Shown piece by piece: positions 42,972 through 52,490 of a stretch of DNA of 64,000 bases. The DNA is from Streptomyces aurantiogriseus (lineage in GTDB: Bacteria; Actinomycetota; Actinomycetes; Streptomycetales; Streptomycetaceae), in contig NZ_BMSX01000015.1 of NCBI RefSeq assembly GCF_014649375.1, forward strand, positions 62,001 through 126,000, given 5' to 3'. Position 1 is the stretch's first letter. Each line of letters starts with the position of its first letter. The translations under genes and the position numbers were made by a program. A model generated the notes under the pieces. It made no database searches. It worked only from the letters and a program-made list of their open reading frames with translations, and was not told the DNA's origin.

Positions 42972-43104
42972 CGTGTCCTCCGGCCAGTGGTGAAGCTTGG
43001 CTCTGGACTACTCCCCCGCGTACCCGGGGGTGGCGCGGACAGTCACCCGGTGGTGGCAGCGGGTGCCCCCGGCCGGACCCACCCGGGTGCGGCCGGGAGC
43101 GAGC

Positions 43105-43749
43105 TCAACGCCGCCGCGCCGCCTCCGCCCCGGCCGCCAGCGCTGGCCGGGGGCTGGAGAGCACGGGTACCGGGGTCCGGACGAGGTACTGAGCCGGGGC
43201 CATGGAGCCCTGGGCGAGGACGATCACGTCGGCGTCGGTGACCGTGTCGGCGGCGGCCGCGACGAGCCGGGCGCACGTCTCGGTGTCGCCCGCCTCGAAG
43301 CGGGCCCAGGCGCCGTCGACCAGCAGGGTGCGGATCGTGACGGTGCGGCCCGCGCGGTGGGCCTCCTCCTTGATCAGGTCGGAGGTCGGGGCGAAGGTGC
43401 TCTCCACGGTCGCCAGGACGACGACCCGTTCTCCGGCGGCCACCGCGGCGGCGGCCATCGGGCGGTCGCCGCGCAGGACGGGGACGCCGTTCGTCCCGGA
43501 GGCGGCCGCCTCGGCGACCGCGCCGATGGTCGAGCAGGTGCACAGCACGGCCTCGGCGCCGTCCGCGGCGGCACGGGCCACAGCGGCCCGTACGTCGGCC
43601 GCGACCGCCTCGGGGCCCAGCTCACGCGCACGTGACAGCAGGCCCTCGTCGACGAAGTGCCGCAGTTCCAGGTCCGGGTGGGTCTCGTCGCGCAGGGCGT
43701 CGAAGACCGGCACGTGCAGGGGCGAGGTGTGCAGCAGGGCCAGCGCCAT
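43105..43749 (-). CDS. Aspartate/glutamate racemase-family protein
   Basis: 214 residues of the Asp/Glu/hydantoin racemase fold. The two catalytic cysteine regions differ: AVLCTCSTIGAV carries cysteines in the first lobe, while the second lobe (VIVLAQGSMAPAQY) has no cysteine at the usual place. Racemisation by two cysteines is therefore unlikely; a decarboxylase or isomerase role of the same fold is possible. Its ATG at 43749 is 3 bases after the GNAT gene stop, so it is read as the second gene of that pair. Confidence 0.78.
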   Translation of the reverse strand: MALALLHTSPLHVPVFDALRDETHPDLELRHFVDEGLLSRARELGPEAVAADVRAAVARAAADGAEAVLCTCSTIGAVAEAAASGTNGVPVLRGDRPMAAAAVAAGERVVVLATVESTFAPTSDLIKEEAHRAGRTVTIRTLLVDGAWARFEAGDTETCARLVAAAADTVTDADVIVLAQGSMAPAQYLVRTPVPVLSSPRPALAAGAEAARRR

Positions 43750-43752
43750 CGG

Positions 43753-44100
43753 TCAGAACCTGCCGGGGTGCGCGCGCAGCCAGTCCTTGGCGGCGGCGAG
43801 CAGCTCCGGGTCGGCCGCCGGGGCCTCCTCGGGGTGACGCTCGGCCCACTTCACGACGTACGGGCAGAGAGGGGCGACGGGGATCTCCTCGCGTGCGGAG
43901 ATCGCGTACAGCTCGCGGGCCAGCGAGCCCGCGATGCCCTTCCCCTCGTGGGCGGGTTCGACGATGGTGTGCACCGGGACCAGGGCGCGCCCGGGCGACT
44001 CCAGCACGAAGTACTCGATGCGGCCCACGACTTCGTCGCCGTCGCCGAGGGCCTCGAGGCGGCCGGCCGGCCGGTCGTCGCGGATCCGGATGTCGCTCAT
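43753..44100 (-). CDS. GNAT-type N-acetyltransferase (YidJ-like)
   Basis: 115 residues, the short GCN5-related form. VGRIEYFVLESPGRALVPVHTIVEPAHEGKGIAGSLARELYAI includes the acetyl-CoA loop (HEGKGIAG, matching Q/R-x2-G-x-G/A). CPYVVKWAERHPE is characteristic of this small family. The ATG at 44100 has AGGAG 8 bases upstream. It is in a run with the racemase and panD genes. Confidence 0.85.
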   Translation of the reverse strand: MSDIRIRDDRPAGRLEALGDGDEVVGRIEYFVLESPGRALVPVHTIVEPAHEGKGIAGSLARELYAISAREEIPVAPLCPYVVKWAERHPEEAPAADPELLAAAKDWLRAHPGRF

Positions 44101-44132
44101 GGGCACGCTCCTGGTGCGGTGGCTGCGATGGC

Positions 44133-44552
44133 TCAGACGGACACGGCCTGCGGGCTGCGCTCCTGGTCGGAGCCCGGTACCGGCTCGGCGGGGTCGGCGC
44201 CCAGGGCCACGATCCGGTTGTCGCGGTCCACGTGCACGACGCGCGGCCGATGGGCCCGCGCCTCGGTGTCGGTCATCTGAGCGTAACTGATGATGATCAC
44301 CAGGTCTCCGGGATGGACGAGATGGGCGGCGGCACCGTTGATCCCGACGACACCCGAGCCGCGCTCGCCCTCGATGACGTACGTCTCCAGCCGCGCCCCG
44401 TTGGTGATGTCGACGATGTGGACGAGCTCACCGGGCAGCAGGTCGGCGGCGTCCAGCAGATCGGCGTCGATGGTCACCGATCCCACGTAGTGCAGGTCGG
44501 CCTGGGTGACGGTGGCTCGGTGGATCTTGGACTTGAACATGGTACGCAACAT
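44133..44552 (-). CDS. panD: Aspartate 1-decarboxylase proenzyme
   Basis: 139 residues. The enzyme makes beta-alanine for pantothenate and coenzyme A. The protein starts MLRTMFKSKIHRATVTQADLHYVGSVTIDADLLDAADLLPGE; the self-cleavage site is Gly-Ser in YVGSVTID, giving the pyruvoyl group. The NGARLETYVIEGERGSGVVGINGAAAH block is also conserved. The ATG at 44552 follows GGGAG. It is the first gene of the small minus-strand cluster. Confidence 0.96.
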   Translation of the reverse strand: MLRTMFKSKIHRATVTQADLHYVGSVTIDADLLDAADLLPGELVHIVDITNGARLETYVIEGERGSGVVGINGAAAHLVHPGDLVIIISYAQMTDTEARAHRPRVVHVDRDNRIVALGADPAEPVPGSDQERSPQAVSV

Positions 44553-44941
44553 CGGGGCACTCCCACAAGTAGGCTCCCTGCCTGCGTTTTTGCAGGTCAA
44601 GGGCTGTTTCCTTACCCTACAACGAGTCGCATGTTCGGGCAGCTTTCCCTGGGTTTTTCAGGACTCATGCTGACCGAATGCTGACTTTTCTGACGGCGCA
44701 TCAGGCGCTGGGAGGGGCGCTCGGGGTCGTCCTCACGTCCCCGGGGTGTCCCTCACGAACGGCCGCGATCAGCGTACGCAACGACCCCCGAAGACCTTCG
44801 TGACGATCGCCACAGCAGGGCTCGACCAGCCGACCATCAGGTCGAACAAGATCCGTCCTCTGATCCGGCGGCGCGCAACATAGCCGCGCATCGCCGGTTA
44901 GCCAAACCGGCATTTCCTCTGATCATTGTTTCGCCCTCGCG
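44553..44941. other. Gap of 389 bases at the start of the accessory region
   Basis: It holds the panD promoter region and, beyond about 44650, sequence with no convincing gene. A 70-codon minus-strand frame (44701-44913) has an odd composition and no ribosome site. Base composition falls below that of the core genes here, marking the border. Confidence 0.45.
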
Positions 44942-45301
44942 ATGACGCTTGGCGGTGGCACGCGACAGGCGCCACCCAACCCACGAGAAACAAATGTCGA
45001 GCCGAAGTCCCGATTGGGCTTCCGGCCGATGTCAAGGAGCAAGCCGACCTTGAAGCCACGCAACGCTGCCGACGAAGTCTCCCTCCGATCCAGTCCACCG
45101 GCCGATCGCCGCCGAGTGGAGCCTGTCCTCATCGACACGTCCGAGGTTGCAAGGCTGCTCAGCATGTCCACCAGCTGGGTCTACAGAGAAGCTTCGAAGC
45201 TTGGGCTGAAGGGCTACAAGCTGGGTCGTGGCAGGAATGCCAAGGTTCTCTACAAGAAGACCGATGTCCTCAAGTGGTTGGAGCAGCAGAGGATCCACTA
45301 G
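44942..45301 (+). CDS. Excisionase/AlpA-like helix-turn-helix protein
   Basis: The C-terminal 60 residues form a MerR/excisionase-type DNA-binding domain: VLIDTSEVARLLSMSTSWVYREASKLGLKGYKLGRGRNAKVLYKKTDVLKWLEQQ. Such proteins help excise integrative elements or regulate them. The start is uncertain: the first 55 residues from the ATG at 44942 look unstructured, no start has a good ribosome site, and a GTG at 45116 would give the bare domain. It lies just before a decayed transposase and about 11 kb from the only integrase in the window. Confidence 0.6.
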   Translation: MTLGGGTRQAPPNPRETNVEPKSRLGFRPMSRSKPTLKPRNAADEVSLRSSPPADRRRVEPVLIDTSEVARLLSMSTSWVYREASKLGLKGYKLGRGRNAKVLYKKTDVLKWLEQQRIH

Positions 45302-45341
45302 GTCCGTCTTCAAAGATCGTCGGGTGGTGGATCATGATGGG

Positions 45342-45991
45342 GTGATACGCCGTCATGAGCTCACCGATCAGGAGTGGGAGTACTCGCTCCTCTGATACCG
45401 CGGGCTGCGACGGGCTGGCCGCGCGTATCGGACCGGCAGGTCGTCGACGGGATGGTCTACAAGATCCGGACCGGGATCTCCTGGCGCGACCTGCCGGAAC
45501 GCTACGGCCCAACGCTACGGCCCATGGCAGACCGTCTACACCCGCTTCCGCCGTTACGTCCTGGACGGGGTGTTCACCCGGGCCCTGCAGCAGATCCAAG
45601 CCCGCGCAGACGCGGCCGGCGACATCAACTGGCTCGTCCAGGTCGACTCCACCATCGTCCGCGCCCATCAACATGCCGCAGCCACCGGCCGAAAAGTGGG
45701 CGCCTGCGGCAGGACGAACCGGACGATCACGCCCTCGGCCGATCCCGAGGAGGTCTGACCACCAAAATTCACCTCGCCTGCGATGGTCGCGAGCGGCCAC
45801 TGGCGATCCTGGTGAGACCTGGCCAACGCCACGACAGCATCTGCGCACGCCCCCTCCTGGAACGCATCCGGGTCCCGCGCATGGGTCTGGGCCGAGCACG
45901 CTGCAGGCCCGACCACGTCATCGCGGACAAGGGTTCCAGTCTATTGAGGGCCTTTCTCGTCTGCCGTGGGAGAAATGCTGCGTCGGCCTGA
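45342..45991 (+). pseudogene. IS5-family transposase, frameshifted and truncated
   Basis: Pieces of one transposase lie in three frames. VIRRHELTDQEWEYSLL ends in a stop; RVSDRQVVDGMVYKIRTGISWRDLPERYGP is in the second frame. WQTVYTRFRRYVLDGVFTRALQQIQA and WLVQVDSTIVRAHQHAA (first catalytic Asp) follow in the first. GRSRGGLTTKIHLACDGRERPLAILVRPGQ and VIADKG (second Asp) are in the third. The part with the catalytic Glu is missing, so it is inactive. The element may begin near 45303. Confidence 0.85.
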
Positions 45992-46404
45992 TGACACGGG
46001 AGAAAACGCCTTGTCGGCCAGCCTCGTCCGGGCCGCCCGTCTCCGCCAGGCACCCGCAGAGGCGCCATCACCCCCGGGAAGGCAGGGGCTCGTCGGTCTG
46101 CCTGGCCATCAGGACGAAGGCCAGCAGATGTCACGGCACCGCGGTCAGGTCATGCTCCTGCGCGGTCCACACGTTCAGGGCGCCAAGCGCCACGCGGATC
46201 GGGGCGGTGAAAAGGGCAGGACGGAGAGCGGCATCCGACAGGTGGTGCTCCTGGGGGCGGGGCCTCAGCGAGGAAGCCGAGCAGCATCAGGTACCGGCTG
46301 CCGGTGCGACAAGGCGGTTACAGCACGAGGCTCGACACACGCGTGCCGAGGACGGCGGCTGTTCCGTCCGGTCTCGATGGTGGGCCCTCTCCCAGGGGAC
46401 CTGC
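45992..46404. other. Degraded stretch of 413 bases
   Basis: No intact gene. On the minus strand a conceptual peptide (PIRVALGALNVWTAQEHDLTAVP, then HLLAFVLMARQTDEPL after a stop) has protein-like composition and may be the remains of an unrecognised gene. It lies between the dead transposase and the CBS-BON gene. Confidence 0.35.
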
Positions 46405-47106
46405 TCAGGGCGCCAGCTGAGCGCGGCGTGACGCTCCCGTCTCCGGCGTCGCGGAGGTGTCATCCAGCCGGTGGTCGAGTTCGGCAGAGACGTCGACCAC
46501 TCCGTCCACGCCCCGGCAAAGGCGTACGGCGACCGGGATCAGGGACTTGCGCTCGACGGAGCCCTTCAGCGAGACCCGGCCGTCGACCACGTGCACGGTG
46601 ATGGCGGAGGGCGCGATGCCGAGAGTGCGGACGAGGACGTCCCGGGAGATCTCCTCGCGGATGGCGCGGTCACCGCGCAGGAAGACGCGGAGCAGATCGG
46701 CCCGGCTGATCACACCGACCAGCCGCCCGGCCTCGTCGACGACCGGCAGCCGCTTGACCCGGTGGCGTTCCATGACCTGGGCGGCCTCCACGACCGTCCA
46801 CTGCGGCCTGGCGGTCACGGCCGGGCTGTTCATCAGCCCCTCGGCCGTCGATGCCTCGGCCTTCGCCCGGTCGGCGGGCTTCGGGTGCAGGACCGGCAGC
46901 AGACGGGCCGGGTCCAGCTGTGCCGCCTCCTTGCGCAGCAGGTCCGCCTCCGAGACCACGCCCATGGGACGCTCGTCGTCGTCCACGACCGGTACGGCCG
47001 TGATGTCGTGCTCGGCGAGCAGCTGGGCGATCTCCTTGAAGCCGGTGTCCCGGCGTACCGATACGACCGATGTCGTCATGAGGTCGCTCACCATCCGGTG
47101 CTGCAT
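46405..47106 (-). CDS. CBS-pair protein with C-terminal BON domain
   Basis: 233 residues. Two CBS motifs (about 8-60, VSDLMTTSVVSVRRDTGFKEIAQLL, and about 90-150, LMNSPAVTARPQWTVVEAAQVM) form a nucleotide-binding Bateman module. Residues 155-215 are a BON domain (RDVLVRTLGIAPSAITVHVVDGRVSLKGSV). CBS proteins such as Hrp1 are among the strongest members of the M. tuberculosis DosR regulon. A DosR-like palindrome lies 70 bases upstream. The ATG at 47106 follows AGGAGG and GGGAG. Confidence 0.9.
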   Translation of the reverse strand: MQHRMVSDLMTTSVVSVRRDTGFKEIAQLLAEHDITAVPVVDDDERPMGVVSEADLLRKEAAQLDPARLLPVLHPKPADRAKAEASTAEGLMNSPAVTARPQWTVVEAAQVMERHRVKRLPVVDEAGRLVGVISRADLLRVFLRGDRAIREEISRDVLVRTLGIAPSAITVHVVDGRVSLKGSVERKSLIPVAVRLCRGVDGVVDVSAELDHRLDDTSATPETGASRRAQLAP

Positions 47107-47175
47107 GGCTCCCGCCTCCTGAAGTCGGGTTGTGGTGCTCGTTCCAGTGTCCGCCGCGGTGGGGCACCGCTCCAT

Positions 47176-47189
47176 GGGCCGACAGGCCC
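47176..47189. promoter_or_regulatory. DosR/DevR-like box GGGCCGACAGGCCC
   Basis: It fits GGGNCNNNNGNCCC exactly and lies 70 bases upstream of the CBS-BON gene. The same pattern occurs before the nitroreductase gene and, imperfectly, before the histidine kinase gene. Confidence 0.6.
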
Positions 47190-47238
47190 CCGACCGTGGC
47201 CCGACCAGACCAAACGGCCCCGAGGAGCCGAAGCACGT

Positions 47239-48861
47239 TCATGCCGGCAGGACGAGACTCCGACGGCGGAACGACACGGTGCCCGCCGCGACGAGGGCCA
47301 GGGAGATCACGGTCAGGACGGCGATCGGGCCGGCCGTGACCTCCGCCGCCGGCGCCCTGGCCGCGTGGGTGAACACGGAGATGTTCTGCGCCCACTGCGG
47401 CATGTTCAGGGTCGGGCCGAACAGTGGGCCCAGCAGGATGGAGGCGAGGAGCACCGACCAGGAGACCGGGACCGACCACCTCGGCAGCACTCCGACGGCG
47501 GCCGTCACGCAGCCGCTGATGACCATGATCCCCGGCAGCTGCGCCAGGACCGCCCCGGTCAGGCCACGAAGCTGTCCGGCGGTGTCGCCCAGCACCTGCC
47601 CGGCGGTCAGACCCATGCCCAGCGCGAAGAGCAGGAGGAGGCCCGCCGCGGTGAGCCAGGTGCTCAGGACCTGGCTCACAGCCCAGCGTGGCCTGCTCAC
47701 CGCAGTGGCGAGGACGGATTCCAGCGGGCCCTCGGGCTCCTCGGCGCGCACCCGCAGGAGGAGCTGGACGGTGCAGACCGCGATGGCCATAGCAGCCATC
47801 GAGACGATTGACGTGAGGTAGGCGTCGGCGATCTCGTCCGTGCCGCCCATGCGCCGGTACCACTCCCGGGCGGAGCCCTCGAGGTCGTCGGCCGAGCCGC
47901 TGACGGCGCCGAAGACCAGCCCAAATCCGAGCATGCCGATCGCCCAGCCGCGCACCGCACCGCGCTGCAGACGCCGGATCAGCCCGAGGGGGCTGAGAAG
48001 TCCGGGGCGGGCGTCGGCGGGCCCCGGCTGCTCCCGGAGCAGGCCTCGGCCGAAGTCCCGCCTTGCGGCGAGAGCGCCCGCGATGCCCAGCAGGACGATG
48101 AAGGATGCCGCGAACAGAATGAGCGGCCACCAGTGGTCGCCGCCGAAGGGACGCATCTGCTGTCCCCAACCGATTGGCGAGAGCCAGGCAGGCCACGCGC
48201 TGACCACCCGCAGCCCGCTCGTGTCCACGCTGCCGAGCATGTTCCCGACACCGCTGAGCAGGAAAGCGAATCCCAGCGCCGCCACGGCCGTTCCGTTCGC
48301 GCCGCGGGAGCTCGACGAGAGCTGAGAGGTGACCGCCGCGACTCCGGTGAAGACCAGGCCGACGCCGGCGATCGAGGCGCCTGCGACGAACGAGCCTTCC
48401 ACAGGCTGCCCGTTCGCGATCAACGCCAGACCGAGTGCCACCGCGAGCACAGCATTCGCGGCCACCGTGACGACGACGGCCGACGCCAGGCTGCCGTACC
48501 GTCCGACGACGGCCGAACCGACCAGCTCGCTGCGGCCGGTGGCCTCGCTCTGCCTCGTGTGCCGCACCACGGCGAAGACGCTCATCAACACGGCGAGGAT
48601 CGCCAGCGTGACATGGCTCCGGATCATCGCGTACCCGCCGACCGTGGGCCCCGAGGCGAGACCGAGCATCCGCAGCGCGGGGTTGCCCGCCATGAACTCC
48701 GTCTCGTGGATCACGTCCTGTTCCGTCGCCAGAGCGCCGACGGTCATGGCGGCGAAGGCGGCCATCAGGGCGGACAGACCGGTGATCCAGGCGGGCAGAG
48801 CGACCCGATCGCGCCGGAACGCGAGCCGGGTGAGCGCAACCGTTCCGGTCAGCGCACTCAT
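47239..48861 (-). CDS. ABC exporter permease (ABC-2, antibiotic/multidrug type)
   Basis: 540 residues with about twelve membrane segments in two similar halves, the form of ABC-2 permeases that carry both halves in one chain. The N-terminus is ALTRLAFRRDRVALPAWITGLSAL. The long soluble loop EQDVIHETEFMAGNPALRMLG is typical, as is ATAVSRPRWAVSQVLSTWL in the second half. The substrate is unknown. Its ATG overlaps the ATPase stop (ATGA), so the two subunits are made together. Confidence 0.9.
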   Translation of the reverse strand: MSALTGTVALTRLAFRRDRVALPAWITGLSALMAAFAAMTVGALATEQDVIHETEFMAGNPALRMLGLASGPTVGGYAMIRSHVTLAILAVLMSVFAVVRHTRQSEATGRSELVGSAVVGRYGSLASAVVVTVAANAVLAVALGLALIANGQPVEGSFVAGASIAGVGLVFTGVAAVTSQLSSSSRGANGTAVAALGFAFLLSGVGNMLGSVDTSGLRVVSAWPAWLSPIGWGQQMRPFGGDHWWPLILFAASFIVLLGIAGALAARRDFGRGLLREQPGPADARPGLLSPLGLIRRLQRGAVRGWAIGMLGFGLVFGAVSGSADDLEGSAREWYRRMGGTDEIADAYLTSIVSMAAMAIAVCTVQLLLRVRAEEPEGPLESVLATAVSRPRWAVSQVLSTWLTAAGLLLLFALGMGLTAGQVLGDTAGQLRGLTGAVLAQLPGIMVISGCVTAAVGVLPRWSVPVSWSVLLASILLGPLFGPTLNMPQWAQNISVFTHAARAPAAEVTAGPIAVLTVISLALVAAGTVSFRRRSLVLPA

Positions 48862-49781
48862 CGCGCACCTCCGGGGCCCGGGGCGGCCTGTGCCGCGGCG
48901 CCGTCTTCGTAGTGGCGCAGGAACAGCTCTTCGAGGGTCGGCGGGGAGCTGGTCAGCGAGCGCACGTCGAACTCCACCAAGTGGCGCAGTACACCGCCCA
49001 GTTCGTCCGGGTCGACGCTGAAGCACGCCCGGGTGCCGTCCACGCGGACGTCGTGTATCCCGGGCAGCTCCCGCAGGGTGCCGAGCGGCCTGCGGGTCTC
49101 GACGGCGACGGTCGTACGGGACAGGTGGCGCAGCTCGTCGAAGGTCCCCGACTCCGCGGTCCGGCCCGCCCGGATGATGGTGACGCGGTCGCACAGCGTC
49201 TCCACCTCGGCGAGGATGTGGCTCGACAACAGCACCGTGCGGCCGGCGTCCCGCAGCTCCTGGACGACGCCCTGGAAGACCGCCTCCATCAGGGGATCGA
49301 GACCGGAAGTCGGCTCGTCCAGGAGATACAGCTCGACGTCGGACGCCAGCGCGGCCACCAGGGCCACCTTCTGCCGGTTGCCCTTGGAGTAGGCACGGCA
49401 CTTCTTGGCCGGGTCGAGCTGGAACCGCTCCAGCAGGACGGTACGGCGCTTCAGGTCGAGACCACCGCGCAGGGCGCCCAGCAGGTCGATCACCTCGCCC
49501 CCGGTGAGGTTGGGCCACAGGTTCACCTCGCCTGGTACGTAGGCCAGACGACGGTGCAGGTTGACGGCCTCCCGCCACGGATCCCCGCCCAGCAAGCGCA
49601 CCGAGCCGCCGTCCGCACGCAGCAGCCCCAGCAGGATCCGGAGTGTGGTCGTCTTGCCGGCCCCGTTCGGCCCCAGGAAGCCGTGCACCTCCCCGGCCCG
49701 GACGGTCAGGTCGAGACCGTCCAGGGCCCGGGTCGTGCCGAACTGCTTGACCAGGCCGGACACGGAGATCGCCGTGGTCAT
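48858..49781 (-). CDS. ABC exporter ATPase
   Basis: 307 residues. Walker A is GPNGAGKTTT, Walker B is LYLLDEPTSGLDP, and the switch His is in LLSSHILAEVE. The signature motif is YSKGNRQKV rather than LSGGQ, as in DrrA-like drug exporters. The C-terminal 80 residues form the DrrA-type accessory domain. It partners the permease next to it and may export a compound or give resistance. The ATG at 49781 lies 111 bases from the nearest DosR-like site. Confidence 0.92.
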   Translation of the reverse strand: MTTAISVSGLVKQFGTTRALDGLDLTVRAGEVHGFLGPNGAGKTTTLRILLGLLRADGGSVRLLGGDPWREAVNLHRRLAYVPGEVNLWPNLTGGEVIDLLGALRGGLDLKRRTVLLERFQLDPAKKCRAYSKGNRQKVALVAALASDVELYLLDEPTSGLDPLMEAVFQGVVQELRDAGRTVLLSSHILAEVETLCDRVTIIRAGRTAESGTFDELRHLSRTTVAVETRRPLGTLRELPGIHDVRVDGTRACFSVDPDELGGVLRHLVEFDVRSLTSSPPTLEELFLRHYEDGAAAQAAPGPGGAR

Positions 49782-49877
49782 GCCGCTTCACCTCATCACC
49801 AGTGCCGTACGGCGGGGCGGCAGGCGACACGCCCCCTTCCCCTTCCCAGCACATCCCGCGGCGGTGAAGCGGGACAG

Positions 49878-49914
49878 GGGCCGATCGGGCATCCGACCCC
49901 GGGACCAATGGACC
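49878..49914. promoter_or_regulatory. Two imperfect DosR/DevR-like boxes
   Basis: GGGCCGATCGGGCA (49878-49891) and GGGACCAATGGACC (49901-49914) each miss GGGNCNNNNGNCCC by one or two bases. They lie in the 298-base gap between the ABC exporter (minus) and histidine kinase (plus) genes. Confidence 0.45.
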
Positions 49915-50079
49915 GGGTCCGGGGCCTGTGGCCGATCACCGCGGCTGTCGCCGCCTACTGCCGTCGTGGCCCCAGGCCGCCGCCCTGATCCCGTACCGTC
50001 CCCTGACGTGGACCGATACGGTGGCACATGACCGGATCGGTCAGCGGTGGGTATGCCGAGGGGACCTGGAGGATCGCCG

Positions 50080-51843
50080 GTGGGAAGCCCCATGGGAAGC
50101 GGGGAGGCCCGCGTACGGTTGCCCCAGCTGAGGCTGGACGAGCTGTTGGAGGAGCTCCAGGCGCGCCTGGACGCGGCCCGCGGTACCCGTGACCGGGTGC
50201 ACAGCCTGCTGGAGGCAGTGCTATCGGTCGGCCGCGAGCTGGATCTCGAGCAGGCGCTGCGCCGCATCGTGCAGGCCGCGGCCGTGCTGGTGGACGCTGA
50301 GTACGCCGCCCTGGGCGTGATCGGACCGGACGGCAAGCGGCTGTCGGACTTCCTCACGGTCGGGGTCAGTGAGGAGCAGATCGCCCGGATCGGTCCCTTC
50401 CCCGAGGGGCACGGCATCCTCGGGGAGCTGATCCGGCACCCCGAGCCGCTGCGGTTGCCGAAGATCTCCGAGCATCCATCCTCGTACGGCTTCCCGCCCC
50501 ACCACCCGCCGATGAACACCTTCCTCGGCGTCCCGATCCGCGTGCGGGATCAGGTCTTCGGCAACCTGTATCTGACCGAGAAACGGGGTGGGGCGCAGTT
50601 CGACGGGGAGGACGAGTCGGTTCTGTCGACCCTGGCCGTGGCGGCCGGTGTGGCGATCGACAACGCCCGTCTGTACGAAGAGTCCCGGCTACGAGAACGC
50701 TGGCTTCAGGCGAGCGCGGAGATCACCCACAGCCTGATGTCCGACAGCGAACGCGGCGAGGTGCTCGGGCTGATCGCCGAACGGGCCAGAGAGATCACAG
50801 GTGCCGCACTCGCGGTGGTCGCCGTACCGATGGAGGGCACCGACTCGCTCACAGTGGAACTGGCCATCGGGCAGGAAGCAGAGGCGCACCGCGGGCTGGT
50901 CCTGCCCGTCGACGACAGCCTGATCGGCCGGGCCTTCTCGAACGCCGCCCCGGTCACCAGTGCGGACGTCTCCCGCGGCGAGCGCGGCGAGACCGGGGTG
51001 CCCTCGACCGGAGGCGGAGAGAGGGTCTCGCCTGGTCCGCCGCGCTTCACCGGCCTCGGCCCGGCCGTGGCCGTCCCCGTCGGCAGCTCAGACGGCGTAC
51101 GAGGCGTCGTCCTGCTCGTCCGTGAGGCCGGCCAGACGGTGTTCACCGACAAGGAGACCGAGCCGCTGCAGGGCTTCGCCGCCCAGGCCGCGGTCGCGAT
51201 GGAACTAGCGGAACACCGCAGGGACGCCGAGCGGATCGCGCTCCTGCAGGACCGTGACCGGATCGCCCGCGACCTGCACGACCTGGCGATCCAACGGCTG
51301 TTCGCCACCGGAATGACGCTGCAGAGCGCGGGGCGCTTCATCGAGCATCCGCAGGCATCGGAGCGGGTGCTGCAGGCCGTGGACGACCTGGACGAAACCA
51401 TCAAGATCATCAGGTCGACGATCTTCGGGCTACGCTCGCGCGAGGACTCCGTGGGACAGGGCCTGCGGGCCCGGATCGTCCGCGCGGCCGGGGAGGCCGC
51501 CCCAGTACTGGGTTTCGCACCCAGCCTGCGCATGGAAGGGCTGCTGGACACCCACGTCCCCAATGAGACCGCCGAGCATGTGATGGCCGTCCTCACCGAG
51601 GCCCTGACCAACATCGCCCGGCACGCACACGCCGACCGGGCAGAGATCATAGTGGAGACCGACGGCGACGAGCTGCGCCTCACCGTCTCCGACAACGGCG
51701 TCGGTATCCCGTCCGGGGGTCGCCGCAGCGGCCTGTGCAACATGGCCGACCGGGCTGAGCAGTTGGACGGCACGCTGGAGGTGTCCAGCCCTCCGGACGG
51801 CGGTGCACGGCTGGTGTGGCGGGTGCCGGTGGGCGAGGGGTAA
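50080..51843 (+). CDS. GAF-GAF sensor histidine kinase, DosS/DevS-like
   Basis: 587 residues. Two GAF domains (about 45-195 and 215-375) precede a HisKA_3 dimerisation domain with phospho-His400 (RDRIARDLHDLAIQRLF) and a HATPase domain (about 480-585, LTEALTNIARHAHA and DNGVGIPSG). GAF-A contains GFPPHHPPMNTFLGVPIRVRDQVFGNLYLTEK. In M. tuberculosis DosS/DosT the matching His-His-Pro-Pro region carries the haem ligand, so oxygen or redox sensing is likely. The GTG at 50080 follows GGAGG. No response regulator is encoded beside it. Confidence 0.92.
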   Translation: MGSPMGSGEARVRLPQLRLDELLEELQARLDAARGTRDRVHSLLEAVLSVGRELDLEQALRRIVQAAAVLVDAEYAALGVIGPDGKRLSDFLTVGVSEEQIARIGPFPEGHGILGELIRHPEPLRLPKISEHPSSYGFPPHHPPMNTFLGVPIRVRDQVFGNLYLTEKRGGAQFDGEDESVLSTLAVAAGVAIDNARLYEESRLRERWLQASAEITHSLMSDSERGEVLGLIAERAREITGAALAVVAVPMEGTDSLTVELAIGQEAEAHRGLVLPVDDSLIGRAFSNAAPVTSADVSRGERGETGVPSTGGGERVSPGPPRFTGLGPAVAVPVGSSDGVRGVVLLVREAGQTVFTDKETEPLQGFAAQAAVAMELAEHRRDAERIALLQDRDRIARDLHDLAIQRLFATGMTLQSAGRFIEHPQASERVLQAVDDLDETIKIIRSTIFGLRSREDSVGQGLRARIVRAAGEAAPVLGFAPSLRMEGLLDTHVPNETAEHVMAVLTEALTNIARHAHADRAEIIVETDGDELRLTVSDNGVGIPSGGRRSGLCNMADRAEQLDGTLEVSSPPDGGARLVWRVPVGEG

Positions 51844-52490
51844 TGAGCTCAGCGTTCTCCCTGGTCACCCGCCGCCGGATGTCTGGCGCGTGGCCAGAAA
51901 CTGCGGGGCGCGGCAATCGATGTGGTCACTCCGGCGGCGGCCGCACCTACCGCTGCATCAATACGCGGAGGGGCTCTCGGCACATGACCGGGGCCGGCGG
52001 CACCATCGCCATCCGCGTCGAACCCGCCCCGGCCGGCCCCCGCGCCCGTGTCGAGCCGGTCACCCGTCCTTCTTCAACTGGCCCGCCCTGTCGGTTGCGT
52101 TGGCGGACACGGCGGCCGACGACGACCAGAAGCGTCGCGCGCGGGCGACGACCTCTGACGCTGCGCCGCTCAGCGCCCAAGAGCAACAGGGCGGTGAGTC
52201 GCTCGGCCGGCACGCGGACCAGGTGTTCAATCTCGGTGTTGGTCCATGGCCTGCCCGACGGGACGTTGCAGCACCCAGCCTCCCCGAGGGGGCCGGAGGC
52301 AAGCGTCGGCGTGATGAAGCCAGGGGCGTCGAACGGGGGCGCTGCAGACCGAGAGCCCGCATCCTCACAGTGAAGAGGACGGTCGGCCCGTGCCCTGCCC
52401 CGAACGGCCCCAGCGTCGGAAGGCCGGTGGGACGCAGGGTGACAGTGACCGTCCGCACCAGGTGGAGCCGCTTCTCATGAGGGCAGTGCC
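51844..52490. other. Gap of 647 bases without a convincing gene
   Basis: Long frames exist on both strands but their composition is that of shadow frames, and none has a ribosome site plus recognisable motifs. It may be remnant sequence. Nothing else stands out. Confidence 0.4.

Noticed and set aside
44701..44913. 70-codon minus-strand frame after panD
   Set aside because: No ribosome site, odd composition and no recognisable domain.
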